Shown here piece by piece: positions 10,680 through 21,037 of a stretch of DNA of 64,000 nt. A program made the position numbers and the translations under genes. Numbering within the stretch: the first letter of the stretch is position 1; each line of letters opens with the position of its first letter. The stretch is from Bettongia penicillata ogilbyi (lineage: Eukaryota; Chordata; Mammalia; Diprotodontia; Potoroidae): assembly GCA_023548195.1 (NCBI GenBank), contig JAJHZJ010000335.1, forward strand, positions 4,187,967 to 4,251,966. The letters are read 5' to 3'. A model generated the notes under the pieces. That model had not been told where the DNA came from and did no database searches. It saw only the letters and a program-made list of their open reading frames with translations.

Positions 10680-10860
10680 ACTATTAATCACAGAACCTCA
10701 AGTCTAGAAGGGACCTCAAAGTACATCTAATCCAACCTTTTCCTGAGTAAAAATCCTTCTCCATCTGGTCTCCCCTTTGAAGACCTCTAACAGGGAGCCA
10801 CTGCCTCCCAAGCTAGGTCATTCCCCTTTTGGACAGCCCTGAGCTCTCAGGAGTTACTTG
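10680..10860 (-). mobile_element. L3/CR1 3' fragment
   Basis: ACCTCAAGTCTAGAAGGGAC, CATCTAATCCAACCTTTTCC, ACAGGGAGCCACTGCCTCCC and TTTTGGACAGCCCTGAGCTC follow the antisense order of the mammalian L3 3' end. The plus-strand open frame starting at 10858 lies just beyond it and has no domain. Confidence 0.75.
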
Positions 10861-11359
10861 TTTGTAGTTGGAAAATGCCTCTCCATAGCCCTCACCCACC
10901 TGCTCCCAGGCCGGCCTCCCAGGGCAGACCCAGCCCACACAAAGGGTCTCAGCGATAGACACTTGGGCCAGCCTCTGCTTCACCCTAAAGCATTCAGTGA
11001 GCCGCACCCAACAGGAAACTCCTTCCTGCCTTCTCTTCCTGGGACGGGAGACAGCCACCCCTTCTGGCTGGGTGCAACCTGTGATATCCTGCAACCAAGC
11101 AGCAAGTAAGAATGTCTATTGTTCTCCTCAGAGTCTCCCTTCAAGTCCATTTTCGCTCCTTGAGCTTAGGAGGAGACGATGTTTAAAGTAGTTCTGTGAC
11201 TTTGCTCTGAAGTTAGAGTTGAGGTCTGGGGGGAGTCGCTTGGGCTAATGAAAATGCTGCCCAGAAACAAAGGGCATACTCCACTCTCCATTTCTCTCTT
11301 TTTAAATGTGTTGTTGATTTTAGAAAGCAGTTTAAATGCTTTTTTAATGAAAGGCAGTG

Positions 11360-11510
11360 TGCTATAGTAAATTAATAGAGAGGTAGCCATGGAGCAAAAT
11401 TCTGGATGCTCCTGGGCCTAAGTATCTTCATCTGAAAAATGAGGATCTAGCCTCAATGATCTATCTCTTAGGTCACTTTGAGCTCTAGCTACCAGCACTT
11501 AAGTGTTATG
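11360..11510 (+). mobile_element. L3-tailed SINE, 3' part
   Basis: TATCTTCATCTGAAAAATGA and then AGGTCACTTTGAGCTCTAGC match the 3' half of the L3-tailed SINEs (compare 27170-27245). Confidence 0.55.
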
Positions 11511-12000
11511 ATTCACAATCAGCCATAGTATCAGGGCTTCTTTCCAGGTAGAAAGAAGGCTTAGATGCTGACTAATACTAAGCTCCATCTAAGGGGACAA
11601 GCCAGAGAAATTAATACAGTGGGTACGTTGGCAAGACAATGAGGCTTTGAGACCTTGGCAGTCAATGACCTTCCAAGTCAGAGGAAGGCCAGTGAGCCTC
11701 TGAGTTCCCAACCCACCAGAGATCAGTTTATTCTGTCCAGCTCAAGCCTGAGCTAGGGACACTAATGTTTCTGAAAGGACTTTTATTGTTTCTCTGCACA
11801 TGGGCAGGAACTCTTGGACTGTGACACTGGCCAGTTGGTCACACGTAGGCTATAATATCTTCTTCTGATCTCCCCAAAGACATTGAAGACTGGAACAGGG
11901 CAAGGACAAGAAGAGAAGGCGAAGCTCCTCCTGTTTCTCCTACCAGAATTTAAATTCTATCCCTGGCCTATAATAAGTGATCTTTCATCTCAACTGGCCT
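11510..12000. other. No recognisable feature
   Basis: This is unique-looking sequence without a supported gene or repeat. Confidence 0.4.
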
Positions 12001-12004
12001 CAAT

Positions 12005-12218
12005 CCCAGCTACCATGCCAGGGATAGAGCCCTGGGCCTAGAACCAGGAAGACCCGAGTTCACATCCAGCCTCAGGCATTTGCTAGATGTCTGACCCTGG
12101 GCAAGTCATTTAACTTTTGCTTTTGCTTCAGTTTCCTCATCTGCAAAATGGGAATGATAACAGTCCCTGCCTCATTGGGTTGTTGTGAGGATCAATGAAA
12201 TAATGATTGTGAAGCGCG
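12005..12218 (+). mobile_element. L2-tailed SINE, tail replaced by a minisatellite
   Basis: The head GATAGAGCCCTGGGCCTAGA, CCTGGGCAAGTCATTTAAC, TTTCCTCATCTGCAAAATGG and CATTGGGTTGTTGTGAGGAT are canonical. At AAGCGCGGTGCTCGCCATCC the expected terminal sequence gives way to the 20-bp array below. Confidence 0.85.
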
Positions 12219-12414
12219 GTGCTCGCCATCCTATGTGAGTGCTTGCCATCCCACATGAGTGCTCACCATCTCATGTGAGTGCTCGCCATCCTATATAAGA
12301 AGTGCTCATCATCCTATATAAGAAGTGCTAGCCATCCCACATGAGTGCTTGCCATCCCACGTGAGTGCTCGCCATGCTATGTGAGTGCTCACCATCCTAC
12401 GTGAGTGCCCCACC
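12219..12414. repeat. 20-bp minisatellite (9 full units)
   Basis: Units GTGCTCGCCATCCTATGTGA and close variants begin at 12220, 12239, 12259, 12279, 12302, 12325, 12345, 12365 and 12385. A partial unit follows at 12405. The 4th and 5th units are 23 bases, ending CTATATAAGAA. The array is rich in CpG for this window because of the CTCGCCATC phase. Confidence 0.95.
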
Positions 12415-12439
12415 GTGCCACCTTCTGGCCATTTCTAAA

Positions 12440-12620
12440 CCATGCTTCTACATTCCAACACTAGGAGCCCTTCATGTGATGTCTTCTCCTATATGCTCCT
12501 TCAAGGTAGGGACCATCTCATTTTCTTGTATTTGCATCCCTAGCACTGAGCACACAGTTCTTGGCACAAAGTTTGTACTTAATACATGCTTTTTCATTCA
12601 TCCAATTCAATTTATTCATT
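12440..12620 (+). mobile_element. L2 3' end
   Basis: CTCCTTCAAGGTAGGGACCA, CATCCCTAGCACTGAGCACA and TTGTACTTAATACATGCTTT give the sense L2 3' UTR order ahead of its tail. Confidence 0.8.
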
Positions 12621-12889
12621 CAATAATACTGGCTTTAGAGTTGGGAACTTTGTTACTATATTATAAAGTATTCTTATAACATATTAAAGTATAACTTGCC
12701 TGTATCATAACTTTGAATTATCTAAAAACAATAATGCTAGCATAACAAATACTAAACACTTAATTAACAATAACTTTGTCTTAGAATTTAGGAAGATTAT
12801 TTGGATAGTCTCATTTTTGAAGAAGCTGTTCAAAGAAGTTTGAACTGATCCTTTATTGTGAATAAATTTTCCTGTAACAAGGGGGGAAA

Positions 12890-13110
12890 AATAAGAGCTA
12901 GGGACCTTGGTTTAGATATCAGTTCTATGACTTAATATATATGAGACTTTGGCTAAGCCATTTCCTTGTCTGGGACTCAACTTCCTCAAAATGACAAAAC
13001 AAGCGTGCTGGATAGCTCCCCAAGGGTTGAAATCATCTTATCTTTGTATTCCTATCAACTGGATCATGGTAGGTACTTAATAAATGCTTCCTGGCTAATT
13101 TGTTAATGAT
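12890..13110 (+). mobile_element. MIR-like SINE with L2 tail
   Basis: CAGTTCTATGACTTAATATA, TCTGGGACTCAACTTCCTCA and GGTAGGTACTTAATAAATGC form a decayed MIR/L2-type 3' end. Confidence 0.6.
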
Positions 13111-13129
13111 CTCTTAAGATGTACTTTGG

Positions 13130-13240
13130 TTTTAAATCTTATATAAATTCTTATAAATCTTATATTAAATTTTATATATTAAATATAATCTTTTAAATCT
13201 TATATTATTTGTCATATATCTTAAATCTTATATAGTTGAA
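13130..13240. repeat. AT-rich direct repeat of AAATCTTATAT
   Basis: AAATCTTATAT and one-base variants recur at least five times in about 100 bases. The stretch is very AT-rich. Confidence 0.7.
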
Positions 13241-13244
13241 CACA

Positions 13245-13380
13245 AATTGCTCACTGCCTCAGGGAGAGGGGAGATGAGAGAGGGAAAGAGAAAATTTGGA
13301 ACTTAAAAATGTTTTTAAATGAATGTTTAAAGTTGTCTTTACATGTTACTGGGGGGAAAGAGAATATTATTTTTTAAAAA
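13245..13380 (+). mobile_element. L1 3' end
   Basis: AAATTGCTCACTGCCTCAGG, the purine-rich GGGAAAGAGAAAATTTGGAA and TACATGTTACTGGGGGGAAA are the terminal L1 3' UTR, severely 5'-truncated. Confidence 0.8.
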
Positions 13381-13689
13381 CCTCAGCATCAAAAAAATCT
13401 TATGTTTCATTTTAATTTTGGTCTATCAAGAATCTTCTAGACATGAATCAAGGACATCCTTGACAAGAACTATTTCTAGGGAGCAGGCAGGTTTTCATCA
13501 GCATTATTCAATGTTAGACTTCTTTATTGTTTTGCAATTGGCAGGGGAAATGTAGAAAAGACAAAACTCCACTGTGCTTATTATTTGCTGATTTTTTTTT
13601 AAAGCATTTGATTTAAGAAAATAAAAAAATCACCTTCAAGGCTCTCTTCCCACAAGACATCTCCTAAGTATAGGTAACCCAGAAGCAGA

Positions 13690-14660
13690 AAATGGAGGGT
13701 CTTTGGCTAAGAAACAGATGAAAGTCAATGTCACTGGGACAAAAAGTACGGGGACAGAAAGGGAGAGGAGTGTCTCTGAAGACTAGAAAGGTAGAAGCGG
13801 GTCACGTAATAGAGCACTTTAAAAGCCAAACAGAGGATTCATATTTGATCAAGGAGGCCATTGGGAGCCATTGGATTTCATTGAAAAAGAGTGACATGAT
13901 CAGATCTGTGATTGGTCAAATTGATCAAAAATCAGTTTGATAGCTGAGTGGAAGTTCAATTGGAGTGAGGAGAGGCTGCAGTGGAGAGAGATTGGTCAGT
14001 AACCTATTGCAATCATCTAGGACATGACTTTATGAGGGCTTGAAACAAGATGGGAGCAGTGTCAAAGGAAAGAAGGGAGAAGATGTTAAAAAGTTCGATC
14101 AACATAACTTAGCCAGTTATTGGATATAGGGAGTGAAAGAGAACGAGGGGTGGAGTATGACACCTAGGTTGTGAACCTGAGTGACTACCAGTTGTTACCA
14201 TCAACAGCAATAAAGAAGATAAAGAGAGAAGTAGGTTTGGGAGGAAAAATAATGAGTTCAATTTGGAGCATGATGAGTTTAACATGTCTATTAAATGTCA
14301 TGTTTGAGCTGTCCAACAGGTAGTTGGAGATGTGAGACAAAGTCAGGAGAGAGGTTGGGGCTGGACAAATAAATCAGAGAATCATCTATGTAGAGATGAT
14401 TGAATCCATAGGAACTGATAAGATCACCAAGTGAAATAGTAGAGAGGGAAAAAGAAGAGAGCCCAGGATAGTGCAGCAGGGATCCCTATGGTTAGCAAGT
14501 ATAACTTTGATGAAGAGTTGACAAAGAAATCTGAGGAGTGGCCAAAGAGAAGCATCACAAAAACCTAGAGAAACCATCAAGAAGAGGGGGATCAACAGTG
14601 ACAGAGACTGAACAGGGCTTGAGAACAACAAGGACTGAGGAAAAGATTGTTAGATTTCCA
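13690..14660 (-). mobile_element. L2 ORF2 fossil (RT domain)
   Basis: The antisense L2 markers run in order: AGAGCACTTTAAAAGCCAAA, GGAGCCATTGGATTTCATTG, TAACCTATTGCAATCATCTA, ATGACACCTAGGTTG, AGTTTAACATGTCTATTAAA. The segment ATCATCTATGTAGAGATGAT is the antisense of the (Y/H)xDDS catalytic box of the L2 reverse transcriptase. Several stops and frameshifts break it. It covers about 970 bases, one of the longest L2 pieces here. Confidence 0.85.
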
Positions 14661-15930
14661 AGAGCTATGTTCACCAAAGTTGTTCAGCACTATGATAGAG
14701 GAGATCCAGCTTAGTGACCCAGAAGGATTCCCTAAAGATATAGAGGTCCTGGTCATGGGTGTACTATGCTGGTTCTATCAAGCAGAAGAACATTGCATAC
14801 TCTTGCAAACAACTCAAAAGAGTTTGCTCTGATAATTTACAGAGAAGAGCAAGTGGATGAAGAATGTTTATTGCCCAGTGTCTAATATACATTTAGATGA
14901 ACAACCTAGAGATAGATAGTCATAGGGACAATGAGTTGGGCCCATCAGTGAACCGAAGGAGGAAAGGTGGCTTGATCCATTGCCTTAGGAGGAATAAAAA
15001 AGGTTCATTAATGATCCCAAGTTTTCTCTAGAAACAAAGGGTCATCTTTTTAATTCCCCCATGCTACCCATATTGCTCTGAGGCAATGAGACATAGCATA
15101 CAATAGCCTCTGAGGAATTGAAGTTAATTGTCATACAGAGGGTTATGAAAAAGAACATGGAAGAAAGAACATAGCTGCAAAATATAACTAGTAAGAAACT
15201 TACAAGAACAAGATGGGTTTTAATCCATCATGAAGAAAATGCATAGGAGAGAAAGATGACCAGCTGGTCGCATCACTAAAGCAAAGGATAACAGGTAGAG
15301 AGTCAGAGTATTCAAGTAACATACTCTTAATATCAGGAGGAATAAAAGAGGGTGTCTAGCACATGAATGGCCTCCTTAGGGTGAACTTTTGGAAGACCAC
15401 GGACAAAGAGCCTCATCGGATAGGCAGGAATACATGAATGGTTATCTGCATCCCTGGAGAGAGCAGTTGCTCTCTCAATCAATAGATGACCAGGCCAGGA
15501 GAGTATTTGAATATTTTTTCCTGCTTCTTCATGACTGATTTCTACACCATCACCTAAGCAGTATATTTAACAACCAGCTCACCAGCCTAGCAACTAAGGA
15601 CCTGAATTACTTCTTCAGTGGAAGGTACTGGGTTTGAGTGAACAACTAATTAAATAATTAAAAGCCATTGGAAAAGAAATACTCCTGATCATTCTGCTAA
15701 GAGAGTGATTATTGGCCTTCATTCTTTTTTTTTATTAAAGAAAAATATTTAGTGTTTACTTGATATTAATGTATGCATTCAAACTTTCTATTAGCTGGGA
15801 ACAAAGATACTGTGTAGCATAAGTACTTAGTATAAGAAATTGGGAGCCAACATGTATAATTATAGAAGTATTCCATTCAAATTATTGATCCTTTATAAGG
15901 AGTTGAGTCTGTTTCAGTTCATGAAGGAAA
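14660..15930. other. Unassigned, AT-rich stretch
   Basis: This is about 1.27 kb with no recognised repeat. A 61-codon plus frame at 14647-14832 includes GVLCWFYQAEEHC but has no recognisable family. An old unrecognised transposon is possible, because the region sits between two RT fossils. Confidence 0.35.
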
Positions 15931-15936
15931 AGGTGA

Positions 15937-16600
15937 AATGTCCTTCATTCTTGAAGAGAACCAAAATGACATCACCATGATAAAGTGAAGTTTCAATGTG
16001 TCCAACTGTGGCTGATCAGACTAATGTGAGCTTGGAATGCTCTGCCACAGAAGGGGCACAGATAGTCCACATGAACATTTGGGGTGGTTACTCCAAATTG
16101 CACATCCTATGTTTCCTTTGTGCTGTTTCAATTCCACTTTGCTCACAGAGCACAGCAACCTTTCTGATGTGAGTACACCATGCTGAGCAGTCCTGTGCCA
16201 ATGTCTCCCATGTCCCACAATCAAATCCAAAGTTCTTAAGAGAGACCTTGAGAATGTCCTTGTATTGCTTCTTCTGACCACCATGTGATCACCTGCCCCA
16301 TGTGAGTTCTCCATAAAATAGTCTTTTTGGCAAGCATACATTTTGCATTCAAACACTGCAGCCAGCCCATTGGAGTTGTGCTTTCTGAAGCATAGTTTGA
16401 AAGCTTGGCAGTCTGATTTGAGCAAGTACCTCAGTGTCTGGTACCTTATCCTTCCAGGTGATCTTCAGAATCTTCCTAAGACAGTTCAAAAGGAAGCGAT
16501 TCAGTTTCCTGGCATGGTGCTGGTAGACTGCCCATGTTTCATAAGCATACAACAATGAAGTCAGCACAACAACTCTGTAGACCTTCAGTGGAATGGAGAT
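15937..16600 (-). mobile_element. RTE-clade LINE, C-terminal fossil (non-BovB)
   Basis: Minus-strand translation reads LLYAYETWAVYQHHARKLN, then LNCLRKILKITWKDKVPDTE and TMLQKAQLQWAGCSV. This is the usual end of the RTE reverse-transcriptase region. After a frameshift it continues with an RTE-like tail. The 3' terminus (antisense GTCCTTCATTCTTGAAGAGA) matches the ends of the RTE-tailed SINEs. It is cut at its 5' side by the HAL1-like element at 16615. Confidence 0.88.
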
Positions 16601-16614
16601 AAAAGAAGGAACAT

Positions 16615-19527
16615 GGGGGTGGAGTCAAGATGGCAGAGTAGAAAGATGCACCTACTCTAGCTCTCCCCCTATAGCCCATAAAATACCTGTAAAAAATGGC
16701 TTTAAACAAATTCTAGAGCAGCAGAAGCCACAAAACAACAGAGTGAAAGAGATTTCCATCCCAAGGCCGCCTGAAAGGTGGACAGGCTCCACCAGGCTCC
16801 AAGCAGAGTGCAGCCCTTAGAGTGCAGTCCAGTCTTGGCCATGCTGCAAGCAGGCCTCAGGGGTGGAATCCTCAGCAGCAACTGCGGTCCCCAGATTACT
16901 CAACCCACAAATGCCAAAGACAGCTTCTGAGTCAGTGAGAAAACACTTTCACCTGGGGGAGAGGGGAACGTAGTCCAACCCCAGGGTGGCAGCAGTAGCT
17001 GCAGCACAGATCCTTTTAAGAGCCTTCTGCCTAAAGCCCCTGGGGGAATCAAGTGGCTGATCTGGATCACAGCCCTGAGTGATGGCCCTGGGGTGAGGAG
17101 GAGTGTGCTGGCATGGTGGACCTGGAGGTGGTTGTGGAGAGGGAATCCCACTCTCAGATTCTGGGCAGAAAAGCTCTATTGCACTGGTGTTGGGGCACAG
17201 CACAGCCTTGGCTGCATGACACCAGGATGGACTCCCTGGTAGTGGCAGCAGCTGCAGTTCCCAGATTGCTCAACCCACAAACACCAAAGACAGCTTCAAA
17301 GATCCTAGGCAGAAAAGCTGGTGGCATTTGCCAGATCAGAACACAGGCCAGGAGAGGAGTAAACTCCTCTCCCTTGATTATGCCACCTTGGAGGAACTGA
17401 GAACTTACAGGTCCCCAGAGTATACCCTCTTGATGAAGGACTCAAAAGTCAAGTAACTGACTGGGAAAATGCCCAAAAGGGGAAAAAAACAAGACTATAG
17501 AAGGCTACTTTCTTGGTGAATAGGTATTTTCTTATATCCTTTTAGATGAGGAAGGACAATGCTTTCCATCAGAGGAAGACCTAAAAGTCAAGGTTTCTGC
17601 ATCCAAAACCTCCAAAATAAATATGCAATGATCTCAGGCCATGGAAGAGTTCAAAAAGGATTTTAAAAATCAAGTAAGAGAGGTGGAGGAAAAATTGGGA
17701 AGAGAAATGAGAGTGATGCAAGAAAATCATGAAAAGTGAGCCAACAACTTGCTAAAGGAGGCCCAAAGAAATGCTGAAGAAAATAACATCTTTAAAAACA
17801 GGCTAACTCAGCTAGAAAAAGAGGTCCAAAAAGCCAATGAGAAGAATGTTTTAAAAAGCAGAATTAGCCAAACGGAAAAGGAAGTTCAAAAGCTCACTGA
17901 AGAAAATAGTTCTTTAAAAATTAGAATGGAACAGATGGAAGCCAATGACTTTATGAGAAACCAAGAAATTACAAAACAAAACCAAAAGAATGAAAAAATA
18001 GAAGACAATGTGAAATATCTCATTGGAAAAACAACTGACCTGGAAAATAGATCCAGGAGAGATAGTTTAAAAATTATGGGACTACCAAAAAGCCAGGATC
18101 AAAAAAAAGAGCCTAGACATCATTTTTCATGAAATTATCAAGGAAAACTGCCCTGATATTCTAGAACCAGAGGGCAAAATAAATATTGAAATAATCCATC
18201 AATCACCTCCTGGAAAAGATACAAAAAAGAGAAACTCCTAGGAACGTTGTGGCCAAATTCCAGAACTCCCAGGTCAAGGAGAAAATATTGCAAGCAGCTA
18301 GAAAGAAACAATTCAAGTATTGTGGAAATACAATCAGGATAACACAAGACCTGGCAGCTTCTACATTAAGAGATGAAAGGGCTTGGAATACGGTATTCTG
18401 GAAGTCAAAGGAACTAGGATTAAAACCAAGAATCACCTACCCAGCAAAACTGAGTATAATACTTTAGGGGAAAAATGATCATTCAATGAAATAGAAGACT
18501 TTCAAGCATTTTTGATGAAAAGACCAGAGCTGAAGAGAAAATTTGACTTTCAAACACAAGAATCAAGAGAAGCCTGAAAAGGTAAAGAGGAAAGAGAAAT
18601 CATAAGGGACTTACTAAAGTTGAACTGTTTACACACCTACATGGAAAGATGATATTTGTAATTCTTGAAACTTTTCTCAGTATTTGGGTGGTTGGAGGGA
18701 TTACACACATACACATACACACATACATACACACACATCTAAAAAAATAAAATTAAGGGATGAGAGAGGAATATATTGGGAGGAGAAAGGGAGAAATGGA
18801 ATGGGGCAAATTATCTCAAAAGAGGCAAGAAAAAGCTTTTTTAATGGAGGGAAAAAAGGGGGTGGTGAGAGGGGAAAAACTGAAGCTTACTCTCATCACA
18901 TTTGGCTTAAGGACATGCACACTAAATTTGGCATGAAAATCTATATTACTACAGGAAAGTAGGGAGAAGGGGATAAGAGGGGTGGGGGGTGAATAATAGA
19001 AGGGAGGACAAATGGGAGGATGGAGTAATTAGAAGTAAACACTTTTGGGGAGAGACAAGGTCAAAAGAGAGAATAGAATAAATGGGGGGCAGGATAGAAT
19101 GGAGGGAAATAGTCAGTCTTACACAACATGACTATTATGAAAGTCTTTTGCAAAACTACATATATATAGCCTATATTGAATCGCTTGCCTTCTCAGTGGG
19201 GATGGGTGGGGAGGGAGGAAGGGAGAGAAGTTGGAACTCAAAGTTTTATGAACAAATGTTGAGAATTATTTTTGCATGCAACTGGGAAATAAGAAATATA
19301 GGTAACTGGGTACAGAAATCCATCTTGGCCTACAAGAAAAGAGAGAAGATGGGGATAAGGGAAGGGAGGGGTGTGAGAGAAGGGAGGGTATATTGGGGGA
19401 AAGGGTAATCAGAATGTACAGTGTTTGGGGGGAGGGGAGAGATAGGGAGAAAATTTGGAACTCAAAACTTTGTGGAAATGAATGTTGAAAACTAAAAATA
19501 AATAAATAAACATTTAAAAATTAAGAA
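16615..19527 (+). mobile_element. Near full-length ORF1-only LINE-1 relative (HAL1-like)
   Basis: It begins GGGGGTGGAGTCAAGATGGC, a marsupial L1-type 5' end. A ~0.85 kb 5' UTR contains two related blocks (around 16876-16960 and 17246-17320, both with CTCAACCCACAAA then CCAAAGACAGCTTC). An ORF1 remnant, a CA-rich patch and a purine-rich 3' UTR follow, ending in GAAAACTAAAAATAAATAAA. The 3' UTR contains the L1-type terminal motif twice (TTGGAACTCAAAGTTTTATG at about 19231 and TTTGGAACTCAAAACTTTG at about 19454). No ORF2 reverse transcriptase lies between ORF1 and the tail. Flanks AAAAGAAGGAACAT (16601-16614) and AAAAGAAAGAGCAT (19528-19541) are a probable target-site duplication (12/14). Confidence 0.85.
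17469..18467 (+). pseudogene. L1/HAL1 ORF1p remnant
   Basis: ORF1p is an RNA-binding nucleic-acid chaperone that packages LINE RNA. The likely original start is ATGCCCAAAAGGGG at 17469. A coiled coil with heptad leucines and isoleucines lies about 17749-17990. The RRM start follows (SRRDSLKIMGLPKSQ near 18055), and the C-terminal domain ends RITYPAKLSII just before the stop at 18465. There are stops early (for example TGA at about 17737), and a shift near 18100-18240 separates coiled coil plus RRM from the C-terminal domain. No function is expected. Confidence 0.85.
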
Positions 19528-19744
19528 AAAAGAAAGAGCATATTTACCTTGCAGTGCGTGGGAATGTTTTCTTGAGATACGGCCGTTCATTAGTGCACTC
19601 TCTGTTCTGCAGACTTGGGGGAGTCTCAGAAAAGTGTGTTTGGCAACTGGTTTGGTATAAACTTTAATTTGGACTGTCCAAACTTCTCCAATCACTTTCC
19701 CTCTTAAGAATAATATTAAACAAATGGACAAGCACTTTTAAACA

Positions 19745-19830
19745 TCAATTCCATATGTATTAATCACCTACTTTGTGCAAGATTAGGTGCCTACCTAGAA
19801 TGACAGACAATCTCTATCCTTAAAGAGTGG
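19745..19830 (-). mobile_element. Short L2 fragment
   Basis: TTAATCACCTACTTTGTGCA and then ATCCTTAAAGAGTGG are reduced antisense L2 landmarks. Confidence 0.5.
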
Positions 19831-19894
19831 GGTGAGAGGGGAGAAGGGAGGATGGTACAAGTTAGAATGTGCCTGGGCAGTATTCTGTAAGGGA

Positions 19895-20045
19895 GAGGAC
19901 GCAGGACATCCAATCAGGAGATCTAGAGTCTCGGTCATTTAACCTTCCTCATAGAACCTCAGTTTCCCCATCTGTAAAATAGGAATAATAATGCTTCCAG
20001 TATTTACTCTGAAGGTTGTCTGAGGAAAGTGCTTTCTAAACTTTA
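19895..20045 (+). mobile_element. MIR-like SINE
   Basis: TCAGTTTCCCCATCTGTAAA with AATAATAATGCTTCCAG and GTGCTTTCTAAACTTTAAAA is the MIR 3' half. Confidence 0.7.
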
Positions 20046-20059
20046 AAAGTATTGAGACA

Positions 20060-20420
20060 GAGAAGCATAGAAACACACAAATTGATATAAAGTAAAGTAA
20101 ACAGAACAGGGAAAACAAAATACACAGTGACTACAACAATGTAAATGAAAAAGTACAACCGTGGCAATATAATTAAACATGAATGTTACAAAGTTACAGA
20201 TGGAGCTTGGCTCCAAAGAAGAGCCATGAGAAGACACCTCCCTCCACTCCTTCAATTGCAGTGGATTTGTTGCATATGTCAGAGGGTTTGGGGGTTTTTT
20301 AGAGGGGGGCAGGGATTAAGTGTGGACCTGGGCTGAATTTTTCTCCCTCTTTTCCTTTTTTCTTTCTTTTTTTTCCAGACATTCTTAGTTTCAAGAATGA
20401 CTCTCTAAAAAGAGAGAAGG
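20060..20420 (+). mobile_element. Older-subfamily L1 3' fragment
   Basis: TTGATATAAAGTAAAGTAAA, ACAGTGACTACAACAATGTA and GAAGACACCTCCCTCCACTC match the 3' end of an older marsupial L1. A pyrimidine run at 20342-20382 follows. Confidence 0.65.
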
Positions 20421-20564
20421 AGAGATAGAGGGGGGGAATCTAGAAGCTCCCAAAACAAAAAAGATCAATGAAAATCTATTTTAAACAGTACTGGAGAACT
20501 GTGAGTCAGAATTATGGTCAGAATTCACCTGAAGGGTCAGTATACTTTGACAGAAGGTAGAGAG

Positions 20565-20700
20565 ATAAATAGAGCACTTATTAAGCACTTACTGTGCGCC
20601 AAGAAATGAGAACATAAATATAAGCCCAAAAGATAGTCCCTGTACTCAAGGAGTGTACATTCTAACGTGAGAAGACACACAGAGAAGGGGACTAGAAAAT
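20565..20700 (-). mobile_element. L2 fragment
   Basis: GAGCACTTATTAAGCACTTA, CTGTGCGCCAAGAAATGAG and CTCAAGGAGTGTACATTCTA are antisense L2 landmarks in the right order and spacing. Confidence 0.8.
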
Positions 20701-20800
20701 GAGGTGGGAGGGGAATGGTACTACCCTTACAAGGGCAAGATGGGGAAAAAAAATCTAGAGAGCAAGAGTAAACCAAGAGAGAAATGATCATAAATGACCA

Positions 20801-21037
20801 GGGTCAGTTGTGTCTGACTCTTCGTGATGCCATTTTAGGGCTTTTATTTTTTGATAAAGATACTGGAGTGGTTTGCTATTTCCTTCAATGGCTCATTTTA
20901 CAGATGTGGAAACTGAGGCAAATAGGGTGAAGTGACTTACCCAAGGTCACAGGCTAGTAACTGTCTGAGGCACTCAAGAAGATGAGTCTTCCTGACTCCA
21001 GGCATGGCACTCTATCCACTGTGCCACTTAGCTGCCC
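20801..21037 (-). mobile_element. BovB-tailed SINE with target-site duplication
   Basis: Reading antisense: GTCAGTTGTGTCTGACTCTT, TACTGGAGTGGTTTGCTATT, GAAACTGAGGCAAATAGGG, TCTATCCACTGTGCCACTTA and the head end GCTGCC. AAATGACCA flanks both ends exactly (20792-20800 and 21038-21046). Confidence 0.92.

Noticed and set aside
10858..11191. Overlapping GC-rich frames on both strands
   Set aside because: Frames exist on both strands and in two phases at once, which fits stop-poor GC-rich DNA; there is no domain or splice support.
12219..12414. Direct-repeat array resembling a CRISPR
   Set aside because: The units abut each other with no unique spacers, and the genome is vertebrate. It is a minisatellite.
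16021..16567. Two minus-strand frames (134 and 72 codons) as host genes
   Set aside because: The second is the end of an RTE reverse-transcriptase reading; the first lies in its shifted continuation.
17749..18467. Coiled-coil protein as a host gene
   Set aside because: The coiled coil, RRM start and ITYPAKLS ending are LINE-1 ORF1p, and L1-type 5' and 3' UTRs surround it.
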